The position numbers and the translations under genes are program-made. A stretch of 64,000 bases of DNA from Muricoccus nepalensis. Lineage in GTDB: Bacteria > Pseudomonadota > Alphaproteobacteria > Acetobacterales > Acetobacteraceae. The notes below the pieces were generated by a model. That model made no database searches and was not told the DNA's origin. It was given only the letters and a program-made list of their open reading frames with translations. The stretch lies in contig NZ_RCZP01000013.1 of the NCBI RefSeq assembly GCF_006438825.1, positions 59,180 to 123,179 of the forward strand. Reading direction: 5' to 3'. Of this stretch, positions 18,250 through 26,757 are shown piece after piece. The stretch's first letter is position 1; each line of letters starts with the position of its first letter.

Positions 18250-18768
18250 GAGCGCCCTCCAGGGGCGGGGGCGGGCCGCTCGAAGAGCTGCTCCATCACC
18301 TCCTCGCCCCATTGCCGCCCGGGGCGCTCCTCCACGAGGCGGAAGCCCGCCCCCTCGTAGAGGCGTCGGGCGGCGTCGAGGCCGCGGAAGGTCCAGAGAC
18401 GCGTGGCGGCGAAGCCCCCGGCGTCGCAGAAGCGCAGCGCCTCCCCCAGCAGGCGTCGGCCAAGGCCGGAGCCGCGCTCGCCCTCCTCCACGATGAACCA
18501 GCGGAGATGGGCGATCCCCTCGCCCAGGTCCTCGCCGTCGATGGCGACCGTGCCCACCACGCGCCCGCCGCGCCGGGCGGCCCAGAAGCCGTTCGGCGGA
18601 TGGTCCAGCCGGTCCGCGAACTCGCCCAGCCCAGCCGCGACCCGTCCCTCGAAGAAGCGGCCGAAGCCGGAGAGCCGGGCGTTAGGTCGTGGCGTGCATC
18701 TCGACGCATCGGCCGAGCACGCCCGGCGCGTAGCCGCGACGGATCTCGGCCGCCGCGTCCCCGCTCAC
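18246..18768 (-). pseudogene. GNAT acetyltransferase broken by a one-base insertion
   Basis: From GTG 18768 the frame reads SGDAAAEIRRGYAPGVLG and then CVEMHATT, ending at TAA within 18681-18687. Removing one base there joins it to the frame that ends at 18246, which contains the acetyl-CoA site (VEEGERGSGLGRRLLGEA) and ends EEVMEQLFERP. The repaired protein would be about 173 aa, normal for a GNAT. The alternative is that only the 104-aa C-terminal piece from 18560 is made. A sequencing error cannot be excluded. Confidence 0.75.
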
Positions 18769-18798
18769 CGCCGGGGCGCCCCGGCGCGGCGGTCCGGG

Positions 18799-19284
18799 CT
18801 AGCGCGCTGTGCCAAAGATGCGCTGCTCCACCCGGTCGCCCACCCGGATGTTCAGCCGCTCCGCCGTCCCCGCCGCCAGCTCCAGCGTCGCGCGCACCGG
18901 CCCGCCGGAGCTGATGGTGGCGAGGCTCCGCGGCACCGTGCGCTCGGCGATCCGCAGCACCGTGCCGCCCTCGGTGATGAAGACCATGTCGAGCGAGGCG
19001 ATGGTGTTGCGCATCCACATGCTGCTCTCGCGCGGCTGTCCCCAGTCGAAGAGCATCCCCTCGTTCGGCCCGACTTCGGTCCGGAACATGAGCCCGACCG
19101 TCTGCTGCGCGGGGTCGAGCGCCATCTCCACCTCGAAGGCGTGGCGCCGGCCGTCGCGGGTGACGATCACCAGCGGCTCGGTCGGCAGCTTCGGCTGCGG
19201 CCCGTCCTGGGCGGCCGCCGGGCGCGCGATGGCCGCGACGGGGGCGAGGGAGGCGAGGGCGAGAAGTCCGCGGCGCCGCGTCAC
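18799..19284 (-). CDS. Secreted DUF192 protein
   Basis: A 161-residue protein with an N-terminal signal peptide (RRRGLLALASLAPVAAIA, cleavage near ARPAAA) and a DUF192 domain. Typical DUF192 signatures are GLMFRTEVGPNEGMLFDWG, MWMRNTIASLDMVFI and NIRVGDRVE. The function of the family is not known. GTG 19284 forms a GTGA overlap with the prpB stop, so the two are coupled. Confidence 0.9.
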   Translation of the reverse strand: MTRRRGLLALASLAPVAAIARPAAAQDGPQPKLPTEPLVIVTRDGRRHAFEVEMALDPAQQTVGLMFRTEVGPNEGMLFDWGQPRESSMWMRNTIASLDMVFITEGGTVLRIAERTVPRSLATISSGGPVRATLELAAGTAERLNIRVGDRVEQRIFGTAR

Positions 19285-20222
19285 CGCCCCGCCCCCTCCG
19301 CCTCGCGCTGCGGCATCCCCTCGGGGATGACGGTGCGGACGAGGCTCGCGTCCAGCGCCTCGTACTCGTGGTAGCGGATGGTCTCGTAGAGCTCGGCGCG
19401 GGTCTGCATGCGGTCCACCATGCGGTGGGTCCCGCCGTCGCGGCCGATGGCGGCGTAGAGCTCCTCCATCGCCTTGTTGGCGACCCGCAGCGCCGAGACC
19501 GGCCAGATCACCATCGCGTAGCCCATCTCCTCGAACTCGCGATCCGTGAAGAAGGGCGTGCGGCCGAACTCCGTCATGTTGGCCAGCAACTTCACGCCGG
19601 GCATGCGGCGGGCGAACTCGCGGAACATCTCGGCGGTCACCAGCGCCTCCGGGAAGATCGCGTCCGCCCCGGCCTCGATGTAGAGCTTCGCGCGGGCCAC
19701 CGCCCCGTCCATCCCCTCGCTCGCCGCCGCGTCGGTGCGGGCGATGAGGTAGAGGTGGCGGCGGGCCTTGCGGGCGGCGGCGACCTTGGCGGCCATGTCG
19801 TGCGGGTCGGCCAGCTTCTTGTCGTTCAGGTGCCCGCACTTCTTCGGCAGGAGCTGGTCCTCGAGATGCACCGCGGCCGCCCCCGCCTCCTCGAAGGCGC
19901 GGACCATGTGCATGACGTTCAGCGCCTCGCCGTAGCCGGTGTCCCCGTCCACCAGGACCGGCAGGGCCGAGGCCCGGGCGACCTGGCGGATGTACCAGCA
20001 GACGTCGTCGACCGTGATCATGCCGAGGTCGGGCAGGCCCATGTTGGCCGACATGGCCGCCCCCGACATGTACAGCGCCTCGAAGCCCGCCCCCTTGGCC
20101 AGCAGCGCCGCCATGCCGGTGTGGGCGCCGGGAAGGCGCAGGATGCCCGGGCGGTCCAGCAGGGCGCGGAAGCGGGCGCCGGCCGGCGCCTCCGGCAGGT
20201 CTTCACCAATGACGTAGGGCAT
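19281..20222 (-). CDS. prpB: 2-methylisocitrate lyase / PEP-mutase family protein
   Basis: A 313-residue TIM-barrel enzyme of the isocitrate lyase/PEP mutase superfamily. The catalytic loop KKCGH, metal-site residues in DGDTGYGEALNVMHMV and EDQLLPKKCGHLN, and IARTDAAASEG are all present. The length and KKCGH match methylisocitrate lyase (methylisocitrate to pyruvate plus succinate, propionate degradation). prpC and prpD are not in the window, so a related lyase activity remains possible. The start is ATG 20222, divergent from coxG across a 248-bp gap. Confidence 0.85.
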   Translation of the reverse strand: MPYVIGEDLPEAPAGARFRALLDRPGILRLPGAHTGMAALLAKGAGFEALYMSGAAMSANMGLPDLGMITVDDVCWYIRQVARASALPVLVDGDTGYGEALNVMHMVRAFEEAGAAAVHLEDQLLPKKCGHLNDKKLADPHDMAAKVAAARKARRHLYLIARTDAAASEGMDGAVARAKLYIEAGADAIFPEALVTAEMFREFARRMPGVKLLANMTEFGRTPFFTDREFEEMGYAMVIWPVSALRVANKAMEELYAAIGRDGGTHRMVDRMQTRAELYETIRYHEYEALDASLVRTVIPEGMPQREAEGAGR

Positions 20223-20320
20223 GCTCGCCTCCCGGGGTGCTGGCCTCGGGCCCGCGCCGAAGGGGCTCGCCGGGCCTGGCACGCGGAACATCCGCCTTGC
20301 CCCCAGGCTAACACCCGCCC

Positions 20321-20345
20321 TGGCCGCCTGCCAGACAGGCGGCCA
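20321..20345. promoter_or_regulatory. Perfect 10-bp palindrome in prpB-coxG divergent gap
   Basis: TGGCCGCCTG (20321-20330) and its complement (20336-20345) flank CCAGA. Lying between two divergent promoters, it is more likely an operator or leader hairpin than a terminator. Confidence 0.4.
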
Positions 20346-20470
20346 TGCGCGGGCGGCGCGGGAGCGGGCCGCCGGCCGGGAGGGCCCCGCCCTTTCCCCC
20401 CGGCGGCTCAGCCCCTAGCTTGCGCCCCGCAGGAACACCCCCAACCCACCCGCAGAACGGAGAACGCGCC

Positions 20471-21187
20471 ATGGACATGACCGGGAGCCGCCTCATCGAG
20501 GCGCCGCGGCAGCGCGTCTGGGAAGCCCTGAACGACCCGGCCGTCCTCCAGGCCGCCATCCCCGGCTGCGAGTCGGTGGAGCGCACGGGCGACGACAGCT
20601 TCGCGGCCAAGGTCGCCGTCCGCATCGGCCCCATGTCCGCGAAGTTCGGCGGCAAGGTGACGCTGACCAACGTCCGCCCGCCCGAGGGCTACACCATCAC
20701 CGGCGAGGGCTCGGGCGGCGCCATGGGCTTCGCCCGCGGCGGCGCCGACGTCTCCCTGACCGAGGAGGGCCCCTCCTCCACGAAGCTCGACTACACCGTG
20801 AAGGCGCAGGTCGGCGGCAAGATGGCCCAGCTCGGCGCCCGGCTGGTGGACAGCACCGCCCGGCAGATGGCCGATCAGTTCTTCGACCGCTTCGCCGCAC
20901 AACTTGCTCCGCCGGCGCCCGTTGCGCCTGAACCCTCCGAAACCCCGACGATGGCGACCGACAGCATGGCCTCTTCCGACACCGTCCCCACCCAGCCGCG
21001 CCCCGACGGCGCGCCGATTGCGGCCGGCCGCACCGCCACCGCGGCGCTCCGCCCGGCCGCGGCCAAGCGCACCATCTGGGACACGCTGGACGCCATCCCG
21101 CGCGAGCCGCTGGGCCTGCCGATCAACCTCTGGCTCGGCGGCGCCGTCTTCCTCGGCATCCTGATGCTGCTCTTCGTCCTCGGCTGA
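20471..21187 (+). CDS. coxG: CoxG-family SRPBCC protein with C-terminal membrane anchor
   Basis: A 238-residue protein. Residues 1-150 are the CoxG SRPBCC domain (RQRVWEALNDPAVLQAAIPGC, FGGKVTLTNVRPPEGY, GGKMAQLGARLVDS). A proline/alanine-rich linker and a C-terminal transmembrane helix (LPINLWLGGAVFLGILMLLFVLG) follow. CoxG proteins accompany molybdenum CO dehydrogenases and are implicated in their membrane association. It heads a cox accessory operon 7 bp before coxD. The structural genes coxL, coxM and coxS are absent nearby. Confidence 0.9.
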   Translation: MDMTGSRLIEAPRQRVWEALNDPAVLQAAIPGCESVERTGDDSFAAKVAVRIGPMSAKFGGKVTLTNVRPPEGYTITGEGSGGAMGFARGGADVSLTEEGPSSTKLDYTVKAQVGGKMAQLGARLVDSTARQMADQFFDRFAAQLAPPAPVAPEPSETPTMATDSMASSDTVPTQPRPDGAPIAAGRTATAALRPAAAKRTIWDTLDAIPREPLGLPINLWLGGAVFLGILMLLFVLG

Positions 21188-21194
21188 CCGGGGC

Positions 21195-22100
21195 TTGGCC
21201 GAAGCTCGCGCCCCCGCCGACGTCGCCGCCACCCAGGCCCTGCTCGAGGCCGGCGGCTACGTCGCGGACCGGGCGCTCGCCACCACCGTCCACCTGGCGC
21301 TGGCCATGGGGCGCCCCATCCTGCTGGAGGGGGAGCCCGGGACCGGCAAGACCGAAATCGCCAAGGTCCTGGCCGCCCAGCTCCCGCGCCGGCTGGTGCG
21401 GCTGCAGTGCCACGACGGCATGGACCTCTCCTCGGCCGCCTACGAGTGGAACCACGCCCGCCAGCTCATGGCGATCCGCCTCGCCGAGGGCGCGGGCGGC
21501 TCCGGGCGCGCGAGCCTCGAGCACGGCCTCTACGACCGCCGCTTCCTCGAGGCCCGCCCCCTCCTCCAGGCCATCGAGGGCAGCCCCGCCCTCCTCCTGA
21601 TCGACGAGCTGGACCGCGCCGACGAGCCCTTCGAGGCCTTCCTTCTCGAGATCCTCGCCGACTTCCAGATCACCGTGCCGGAGCTCGGCACCATCCGCGC
21701 CGAGACGCCGCCGGTGGTGGTCATCACCTCCAACCGCACGCGCGAGGTCCACGACGCCATCCGGCGCCGCTGCCTCTACCACTGGGTGGACTACCCCGAC
21801 GCGGGGCGGGAGCGGGCCATCCTCGCCCGGCGCGCGCCGGAGGTGCCGGCCGGGCTCTCCGCCCAGGTCGTCGCCTTCGCCCAGGGCCTGCGGGGCGGGG
21901 ACGAGTTCTTCAAGCCGCCCGGCGTCGCCGAGACGATCGACTGGGCCCGGGCGCTGACCGCCCTCGACCGGCGGGAGCTCGAGCCCGCGACGGCCGAGGC
22001 AACGCTCGGCGTGCTGCTGAAGTACCAGGACGACATCGCCCGCCTCCGCGGCGCCGAGCTGGCCCGACGGGTGGAGGAGGCGCGCGAGGCGGGCTCTTGA
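21195..22100 (+). CDS. coxD: CoxD-like MoxR-family AAA+ ATPase
   Basis: A 301-residue AAA+ ATPase. Walker A EGEPGTGKTE is near residues 47-56, Walker B LLLIDELDRADEP near 135, sensor 1 VITSNRTRE and an arginine region IRRRCLYHW. CoxD is the MoxR-type chaperone that helps assemble the CuSMo active site of CO dehydrogenase. TTG 21195 is the first usable start after coxG. It works with a VWA partner, encoded by the next gene in a TTGA overlap. Confidence 0.92.
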   Translation: MAEARAPADVAATQALLEAGGYVADRALATTVHLALAMGRPILLEGEPGTGKTEIAKVLAAQLPRRLVRLQCHDGMDLSSAAYEWNHARQLMAIRLAEGAGGSGRASLEHGLYDRRFLEARPLLQAIEGSPALLLIDELDRADEPFEAFLLEILADFQITVPELGTIRAETPPVVVITSNRTREVHDAIRRRCLYHWVDYPDAGRERAILARRAPEVPAGLSAQVVAFAQGLRGGDEFFKPPGVAETIDWARALTALDRRELEPATAEATLGVLLKYQDDIARLRGAELARRVEEAREAGS

Positions 22101-23251
22101 GCGCGCTCGCCCCGAACCTCCTCGCCTTCGGCCGGGTCCTTCGCCGCGCCGGGCTGCCGGTCGGCCCCGCGGAGACCCTGGGCGCCGCCGAGGCCCTGTC
22201 CCACGTCCCCTTCTCGGACCGCGCCGCCTTCCGGGCCGCGCTCCGAGCCACGATGATCCACCGGCGCGACCACTTCGAGGTCTTCGACGCCGCCTTCGAC
22301 CTCTTCTGGCGCAACCCGGACGCCTCTCTCGGCGCCCTCGACCCCGACGCGCCGCCCGAGAGCCTTCCCCCCGCCGCCCGCCGCGTCTCGGACGCCATGC
22401 CCGGCGCCGCCCCGCCCGCGCCGCCCACGGGCGAGCCCGAGCGGCGCGACGACGCCGCCCTGACGGTGAGCGAGCGCGAGCGCCTGAACCGCCTCGACTT
22501 CGAGGCCATGACCGTGGAGGAGCTGGCCGAGGCCAAGCGCGCGATCCGCCGCCTCGTCCTGCCGCTGGCCGAGCGCCCGACGCGGCGCTTCCGCCCCGAC
22601 CCCTCCGGCCCCCGCGCGGACCTGCGGGCCACGATCCGCGCCTCCATGCGGATGGGCGGCGAGATCACCGGCATCGCCCGCCGGCGCCGCGTCACCCAGC
22701 CGCCGCCGCTGGTGCTGCTCTGCGACGTCTCGGGAAGCATGGCCCATTACGCGCAGATCCTGCTGCATTTTCTCCACGCGGTGGCGAACCACCGCGCCCG
22801 GGTCCACAGCTTCGTCTTCGGCACGCGGCTGACCAACATCACGCGGGCTCTGCGCAACCGCGACCCCGAGGTCGCCTTCCAGGCGGTCTCCCACATCCTG
22901 CCGGACTGGTCGGGCGGCACCCGGATCGGAGAGGCGCTGGACCGCTTCAACCGCCTCTGGGCGCGGCGCGTCCTCGGCCAGGGCGCCGTGGTGCTGCTCA
23001 TCACCGACGGCCTCGACCGCGGCGGCGCGGAGGGGCTGTCGGAGGCCGCCGAGCGCCTCTCCCACTCCTGCCGCCGGCTCATCTGGCTGAACCCGCTGCT
23101 GCGCTACGCCGGGTTCCAGCCCCGCGCCGCCGGCATACGCGCCCTCCTCCCGCACGTGGACGAGCATCGCCAAGTGCATAACCTGAACAGCCTGCGCGCC
23201 CTGGTCGCCACCCTCTCGGCGCCCGCGCCCAACGGAGGACGATCGGCATGA
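22097..23251 (+). CDS. coxE: CoxE-like VWA-domain protein
   Basis: A 384-residue CoxE-type protein. The C-terminal VWA domain has the MIDAS motif LLCDVSGSMAHY (DxSxS), the threonine region SGGTRIGEALDRF and LLITDGLDRGG. The N-terminal half is helical with a proline-rich linker (about 90-120). VWA proteins pair with MoxR ATPases, consistent with coxD directly upstream. TTG 22097 overlaps the coxD stop, and the gene's own stop overlaps the next ATG (ATGA). Confidence 0.92.
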   Translation: MSALAPNLLAFGRVLRRAGLPVGPAETLGAAEALSHVPFSDRAAFRAALRATMIHRRDHFEVFDAAFDLFWRNPDASLGALDPDAPPESLPPAARRVSDAMPGAAPPAPPTGEPERRDDAALTVSERERLNRLDFEAMTVEELAEAKRAIRRLVLPLAERPTRRFRPDPSGPRADLRATIRASMRMGGEITGIARRRRVTQPPPLVLLCDVSGSMAHYAQILLHFLHAVANHRARVHSFVFGTRLTNITRALRNRDPEVAFQAVSHILPDWSGGTRIGEALDRFNRLWARRVLGQGAVVLLITDGLDRGGAEGLSEAAERLSHSCRRLIWLNPLLRYAGFQPRAAGIRALLPHVDEHRQVHNLNSLRALVATLSAPAPNGGRSA

Positions 23252-23568
23252 GCGGCACCGAGGACATCCTGGAGACCGCCCGCGCCTGGCGCGCGGAGGG
23301 CGAGCGCGTGGCGCTGGCGACCGTGGTGGAGACCTGGGGCTCCTCCCCCCGCCCCGCCGGCTCCCGCCTGGCGGTCACCGGCAGCGGGCGCCTGGCGGGC
23401 TCCGTCTCGGGCGGCTGCATCGAGGGCGCCGTGGCCGATGTCGCGAAGCAGGTGATGGAGAGCGGCGCGCCCCAGCTTCTCGACTTCGGCATCACCGACG
23501 AGCGCGCCTGGGAGGTGGGGCTCGCCTGCGGGGGCAAGCTGAAGGTCTTCGTGGAACCGCTCGCGTGA
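23248..23568 (+). CDS. XdhC/CoxI N-terminal-domain protein
   Basis: A 106-residue protein made only of the XdhC/CoxI N-terminal domain (VALATVVETWGSSPRPAGSRLAV, then GSVSGGCIEGAV). XdhC binds molybdenum cofactor and delivers its sulfurated form to xanthine-dehydrogenase-type enzymes. Here the two XdhC domains are separate genes, as in many cox operons (CoxF/CoxI style). ATGA and GTGA overlaps on both sides show tight coupling. Confidence 0.9.
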   Translation: MSGTEDILETARAWRAEGERVALATVVETWGSSPRPAGSRLAVTGSGRLAGSVSGGCIEGAVADVAKQVMESGAPQLLDFGITDERAWEVGLACGGKLKVFVEPLA

Positions 23569-24248
23569 CGCCGGACACCCTCGAGACCCTCCAGGCCGCC
23601 CGCGCCGCCCGGCGCCCGGTCGCGCTGCTGACGCGCCTGCCCGACGGCGCCCAGCGCCTGCACCCCGACGAGGCCCTGCCCGACGCCCTGCGGGACGCCG
23701 CCGAGGCCGCGCTGCGCGACGACCGCGCCGGGCCGGTCACGGCCGGCGAGGAAACCTGGTTCGTCCAGCCCCAGGTGCCCTCGCCGCGCCTGATCGTGGT
23801 CGGCGCCGTCCACGTCGCCCAGGCGCTGGTGCCCATGGCGACCGCGGTCGGGCTGGCCGTCACGGTGGTGGACCCGCGCCGCGCCTTCGCGACGGAGGAA
23901 CGCTTCCAGGGCGATGTCACGCTGGTCGACGAGTGGCCGGACGACGCGCTGCTCGCGCTGCGGCCCGACTCCCGCACCGCCATCGTCACCCTCACGCACG
24001 ACCCGAAGCTCGACGACCCCGCGCTCGACGTCGCGCTGAAGTCCGAGGCCTTCTACATCGGCGCGCTCGGCAGCCGCCGCACCCACGCCAAGCGCGTGGA
24101 GCGGCTCACCGAGGCCGGGCACGGCGCCGAGGCCATCGCCCGCATCCGCGCCCCGGTCGGCCTCGACATCGGCGCCGTGACGGCGCCCGAGATCGCGCTG
24201 TCGATCATCGCCCAGGTCGTCGCGGCGCGCCGGGGCAAGCCCCTGTGA
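23565..24248 (+). CDS. XdhC-family Rossmann-domain protein
   Basis: A 227-residue protein carrying the C-terminal Rossmann-like XdhC domain (RLIVVGAVHVAQALVPMA, TVVDPRRAFAT, FYIGALGSRRTHAKRV, APVGLDIGAVTAPEIALSI). It complements the preceding single-domain gene to make a complete XdhC function for Mo-cofactor insertion. GTG 23565 overlaps the upstream stop as GTGA; the downstream gene also starts in a GTGA overlap. Confidence 0.92.
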   Translation: MTPDTLETLQAARAARRPVALLTRLPDGAQRLHPDEALPDALRDAAEAALRDDRAGPVTAGEETWFVQPQVPSPRLIVVGAVHVAQALVPMATAVGLAVTVVDPRRAFATEERFQGDVTLVDEWPDDALLALRPDSRTAIVTLTHDPKLDDPALDVALKSEAFYIGALGSRRTHAKRVERLTEAGHGAEAIARIRAPVGLDIGAVTAPEIALSIIAQVVAARRGKPL

Positions 24249-25867
24249 TCTTCGGCCCCACCCCGCTGGAGGAGGCGCGCGGCGCCGTCCTCGCCCATAC
24301 CCTCCGCCTGCCCGGCCGCGTCATCAAGAAGGGCACGGTGCTCGACGCCGAGGCCATCGAGGCGCTGCGCGCGGCCCGCCACCCCGAGGTGATCGCCGCC
24401 CGGCTTGAGCCCGGCGACATCCCGGAGAACGAGGCCGCGGACCGCATGGCCGAGGCCATGCTCCGCCCCCTCATCGCCCGCAGCCGGGCCGCGACGGGCC
24501 GCGTGAACCTCACCGCCGAGACCGCGGGGCTGCTCCGGGTGGACGCCGCCATGGTGGACCGCCTCAACGGGCTGGACGAGAGCCTGACGCTCGCGACCCT
24601 GCCCGACCACGCGGTGGTCGCGCCAAAGGACATGCTGGCGACGCTGAAGGTGATCCCCTTCGCCGCCCCCGCCGGCGCGCTGCAGGTGGCCGAGGCGATG
24701 CTGCGCGGCGCCCCCGCCATGACGCTGCACCCCTTCCGCCCGCTGAGGGTCGGCCTCGTCGCCAGCGCGCTGCCGGGCATGAAGGACAAGGTGATCGAGA
24801 GCGGCATCGAGGCCACGCGCGCCCGCGTCGAGGCGCTGGCCGGCACGCTGCTGCCGGCCGAGCGCTGCGCCCACGCGACCGCCGCCATCGCCGAAGCCCT
24901 CTCCCGCCTCCGCAAGGCCGGCGCGGAGCTCCTGCTCGTGCTCGGCGCCTCCGCGGTGGTGGACCGGCGCGACGTGGCGCCGGCCGCCATCATCAAGGCG
25001 GGCGGCGCCATCGAGCACTTCGGCATGCCCGTGGACCCCGGCAACCTCCTCTGCCTCGGGCGGATTGGGGAGGTGCCGGCCATGGTCCTGCCGGGCTGCG
25101 CGCGCAGCCCGAAGGTGAACGGCTTCGACTGGGTGCTGGAGCGCCTTTTCGCCGGCGTGCCCGTCCCCCCCCGCGCCATCATGCGCATGGGCGTCGGCGG
25201 GCTGCTGAAGGAGATCGAGACCCGGCCGCTGCCCCGGGGCGACGCCCCCTCCCAGCCCGCCGTCCTCGCCCCCCGGCGCCCGCGGCGGGTCGCGGCCCTC
25301 GTGCTGGCGGCCGGGCGGTCCCGCCGCATGGCGCCGCTGAACAAGCTGATGGTGCCGGACCGGACCGGGCGCGCGATGATCGTCCGCGTCGTCGAGAACG
25401 CCCTCGCCAGCCGCGCGCGGCCCGTCCTCGTCGTCACCGGCCACGAGCGGGAGCGCGTCGAGGAGGCGCTGGCCGGGCGCCCGGTGCTGATGACCCACGC
25501 GGAGGGCTACGCCGAGGGCCTCTCCGCCTCGCTCAAGGCCGGCATCGCCGCCCTGCCGGAGGACGTGGAGGGCGTGCTCGTCCTGCTCGGCGACATGCCC
25601 CTCGTCGGCCCCGCCATGCTCGACCGACTGCTCGCCGCCTTCGACCCGGAGGAAGGGCGCGCCATCGTGCAGCCGACCTTCCGGGGCAAGCAGGGCAACC
25701 CCGTCCTCTGGGGGCGGGAGCTCTTCGCGGAGATCCTCGCGATCTCGGGCGACGTCGGCGCCCGCCACCTCACGGGCAAGCACGGCGACCGCCTGGTCAA
25801 CGTCGAGATGGCCGACGACGGCGTGCTCCGCGACTTCGACACCCAGGACACGCTGAAGGGCCTCTGA
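24245..25867 (+). CDS. Molybdopterin-binding domain fused to MobA-like nucleotidyltransferase
   Basis: A 540-residue fusion. Residues 1-345 are a MoeA/MogA-like molybdopterin-binding part (LRLPGRVIKKGTVLD, LVLGASAVVDRRDVAPAAI, GMPVDPGNLLCLGRIG, VLPGCARSPKVNGFDWVLERL). Residues 350-540 are a MobA/MocA-type NTP transferase (ALVLAAGRSRRMAPLNKLMV, LLGDMPLVGPAMLDRLL, GKQGNPVLWGREL). Together they would finish a cytidylylated or guanylylated Mo cofactor. This fits the XdhC genes upstream and points to a Mo-hydroxylase target. GTG 24245 is in a GTGA overlap. Confidence 0.9.
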   Translation: MIFGPTPLEEARGAVLAHTLRLPGRVIKKGTVLDAEAIEALRAARHPEVIAARLEPGDIPENEAADRMAEAMLRPLIARSRAATGRVNLTAETAGLLRVDAAMVDRLNGLDESLTLATLPDHAVVAPKDMLATLKVIPFAAPAGALQVAEAMLRGAPAMTLHPFRPLRVGLVASALPGMKDKVIESGIEATRARVEALAGTLLPAERCAHATAAIAEALSRLRKAGAELLLVLGASAVVDRRDVAPAAIIKAGGAIEHFGMPVDPGNLLCLGRIGEVPAMVLPGCARSPKVNGFDWVLERLFAGVPVPPRAIMRMGVGGLLKEIETRPLPRGDAPSQPAVLAPRRPRRVAALVLAAGRSRRMAPLNKLMVPDRTGRAMIVRVVENALASRARPVLVVTGHERERVEEALAGRPVLMTHAEGYAEGLSASLKAGIAALPEDVEGVLVLLGDMPLVGPAMLDRLLAAFDPEEGRAIVQPTFRGKQGNPVLWGRELFAEILAISGDVGARHLTGKHGDRLVNVEMADDGVLRDFDTQDTLKGL

Positions 25868-25917
25868 GCCGTCAAGGCCTGATCTTCGGCGGGGGCGGGC
25901 CCATGTCGGGAGGGATC

Positions 25918-26415
25918 ATGCCGACCGCCTACGCCATCCCCTTCCCGCCCGAGGCCACGCCCGCCGTGGCCCCCCGGGCGCTCCTCCTCGCCTGGGACGC
26001 CGCGCGCGACGCGGCCTCGGCCGCCCTCCACGGTCCCCCCCGGGCCTTCCGCTTCGCCGGCGACCCCTCCCTCGACCTCGTACTGGAGGACCGCGACGCC
26101 TGCTGCTGGGCGGAGGCGCTGGACCGCCGGATCGGGCTCGACCACGCGGACGGGGTCGCCACCCTCCTCCGCCTCCTCGCCCTGCTCGAAGTCATGGGTC
26201 GCGCCTCCTGGCTGCGCGGCCTCTTCGACATCGGGCGCGAGGGAACCGTGCTGCACCCCGACCTTCTTCGCGCCGCGGCGACCCAACCCCTGGACGGCGC
26301 CGCCCGCTTCGATGAAGAGGGTCTGAGGGTCCGGCTCGCGCGGCCGGGCCTGCCACCACGCCAGCCGCCGCCTTCCCCGCCGCGGATCGAGACCACCGGA
26401 GCGACGCCCGCATGA
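25918..26415 (+). CDS. Hypothetical protein
   Basis: A 165-residue protein with no family I recognise. It is alpha-helical in the middle (LLLAWDAARDAASAALHG, ATLLRLLALLEVMGRASWLRGLF) and has a proline-rich tail. ATG 25918 is preferred to 25903 because GGGAGGGATC precedes it. It follows the Mo-cofactor fusion by 50 bp, and its stop overlaps the next ATG (ATGA), so it belongs to the same transcription unit. Confidence 0.7.
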   Translation: MPTAYAIPFPPEATPAVAPRALLLAWDAARDAASAALHGPPRAFRFAGDPSLDLVLEDRDACCWAEALDRRIGLDHADGVATLLRLLALLEVMGRASWLRGLFDIGREGTVLHPDLLRAAATQPLDGAARFDEEGLRVRLARPGLPPRQPPPSPPRIETTGATPA

Positions 26416-26750
26416 ACCCCCTCCTCCCCGCGCTGCTCCCCCTGCTGCTGGCGGCAGGCTGCAGCGCGCCGCTCCCCGGCACCGGCGGCGGCGCGCCCCG
26501 GGGCGAGCGCGCGGCGCTGAACGCCGCCTGCCGCACCCAGGCGGAGCGCGTGGTGAACTACCGCGACCGCGGCCAGACCATGCGGCAGGACGACTACAAC
26601 GCCCGCGTCGGCACCACCTCCTACCTCGGGCCGCAGGTGATCACGGACCAGATTGCCCAGGTCTACGAGCGCGACCGGATCGCGGCCGAATGCGTGCGCG
26701 GCGCCGAGCCCGCCCGCCCCGCGCCCGGTGGGGGCCTCTCCGGGCGCTGA
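26412..26750 (+). CDS. Small lipoprotein
   Basis: A 112-residue protein with a lipoprotein signal peptide (LLPALLPLLLAAGCS, lipobox LAAGC with Cys17). The mature part has a conserved-looking RTQAERVVNYRDRGQTMRQDDYNARVG stretch followed by a Gly/Pro tail; part of that stretch is typical of small Acetobacteraceae lipoproteins. Function is unknown. It starts in an ATGA overlap with the preceding gene. Confidence 0.8.
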   Translation: MNPLLPALLPLLLAAGCSAPLPGTGGGAPRGERAALNAACRTQAERVVNYRDRGQTMRQDDYNARVGTTSYLGPQVITDQIAQVYERDRIAAECVRGAEPARPAPGGGLSGR

Positions 26751-26757
26751 GGCGCCC

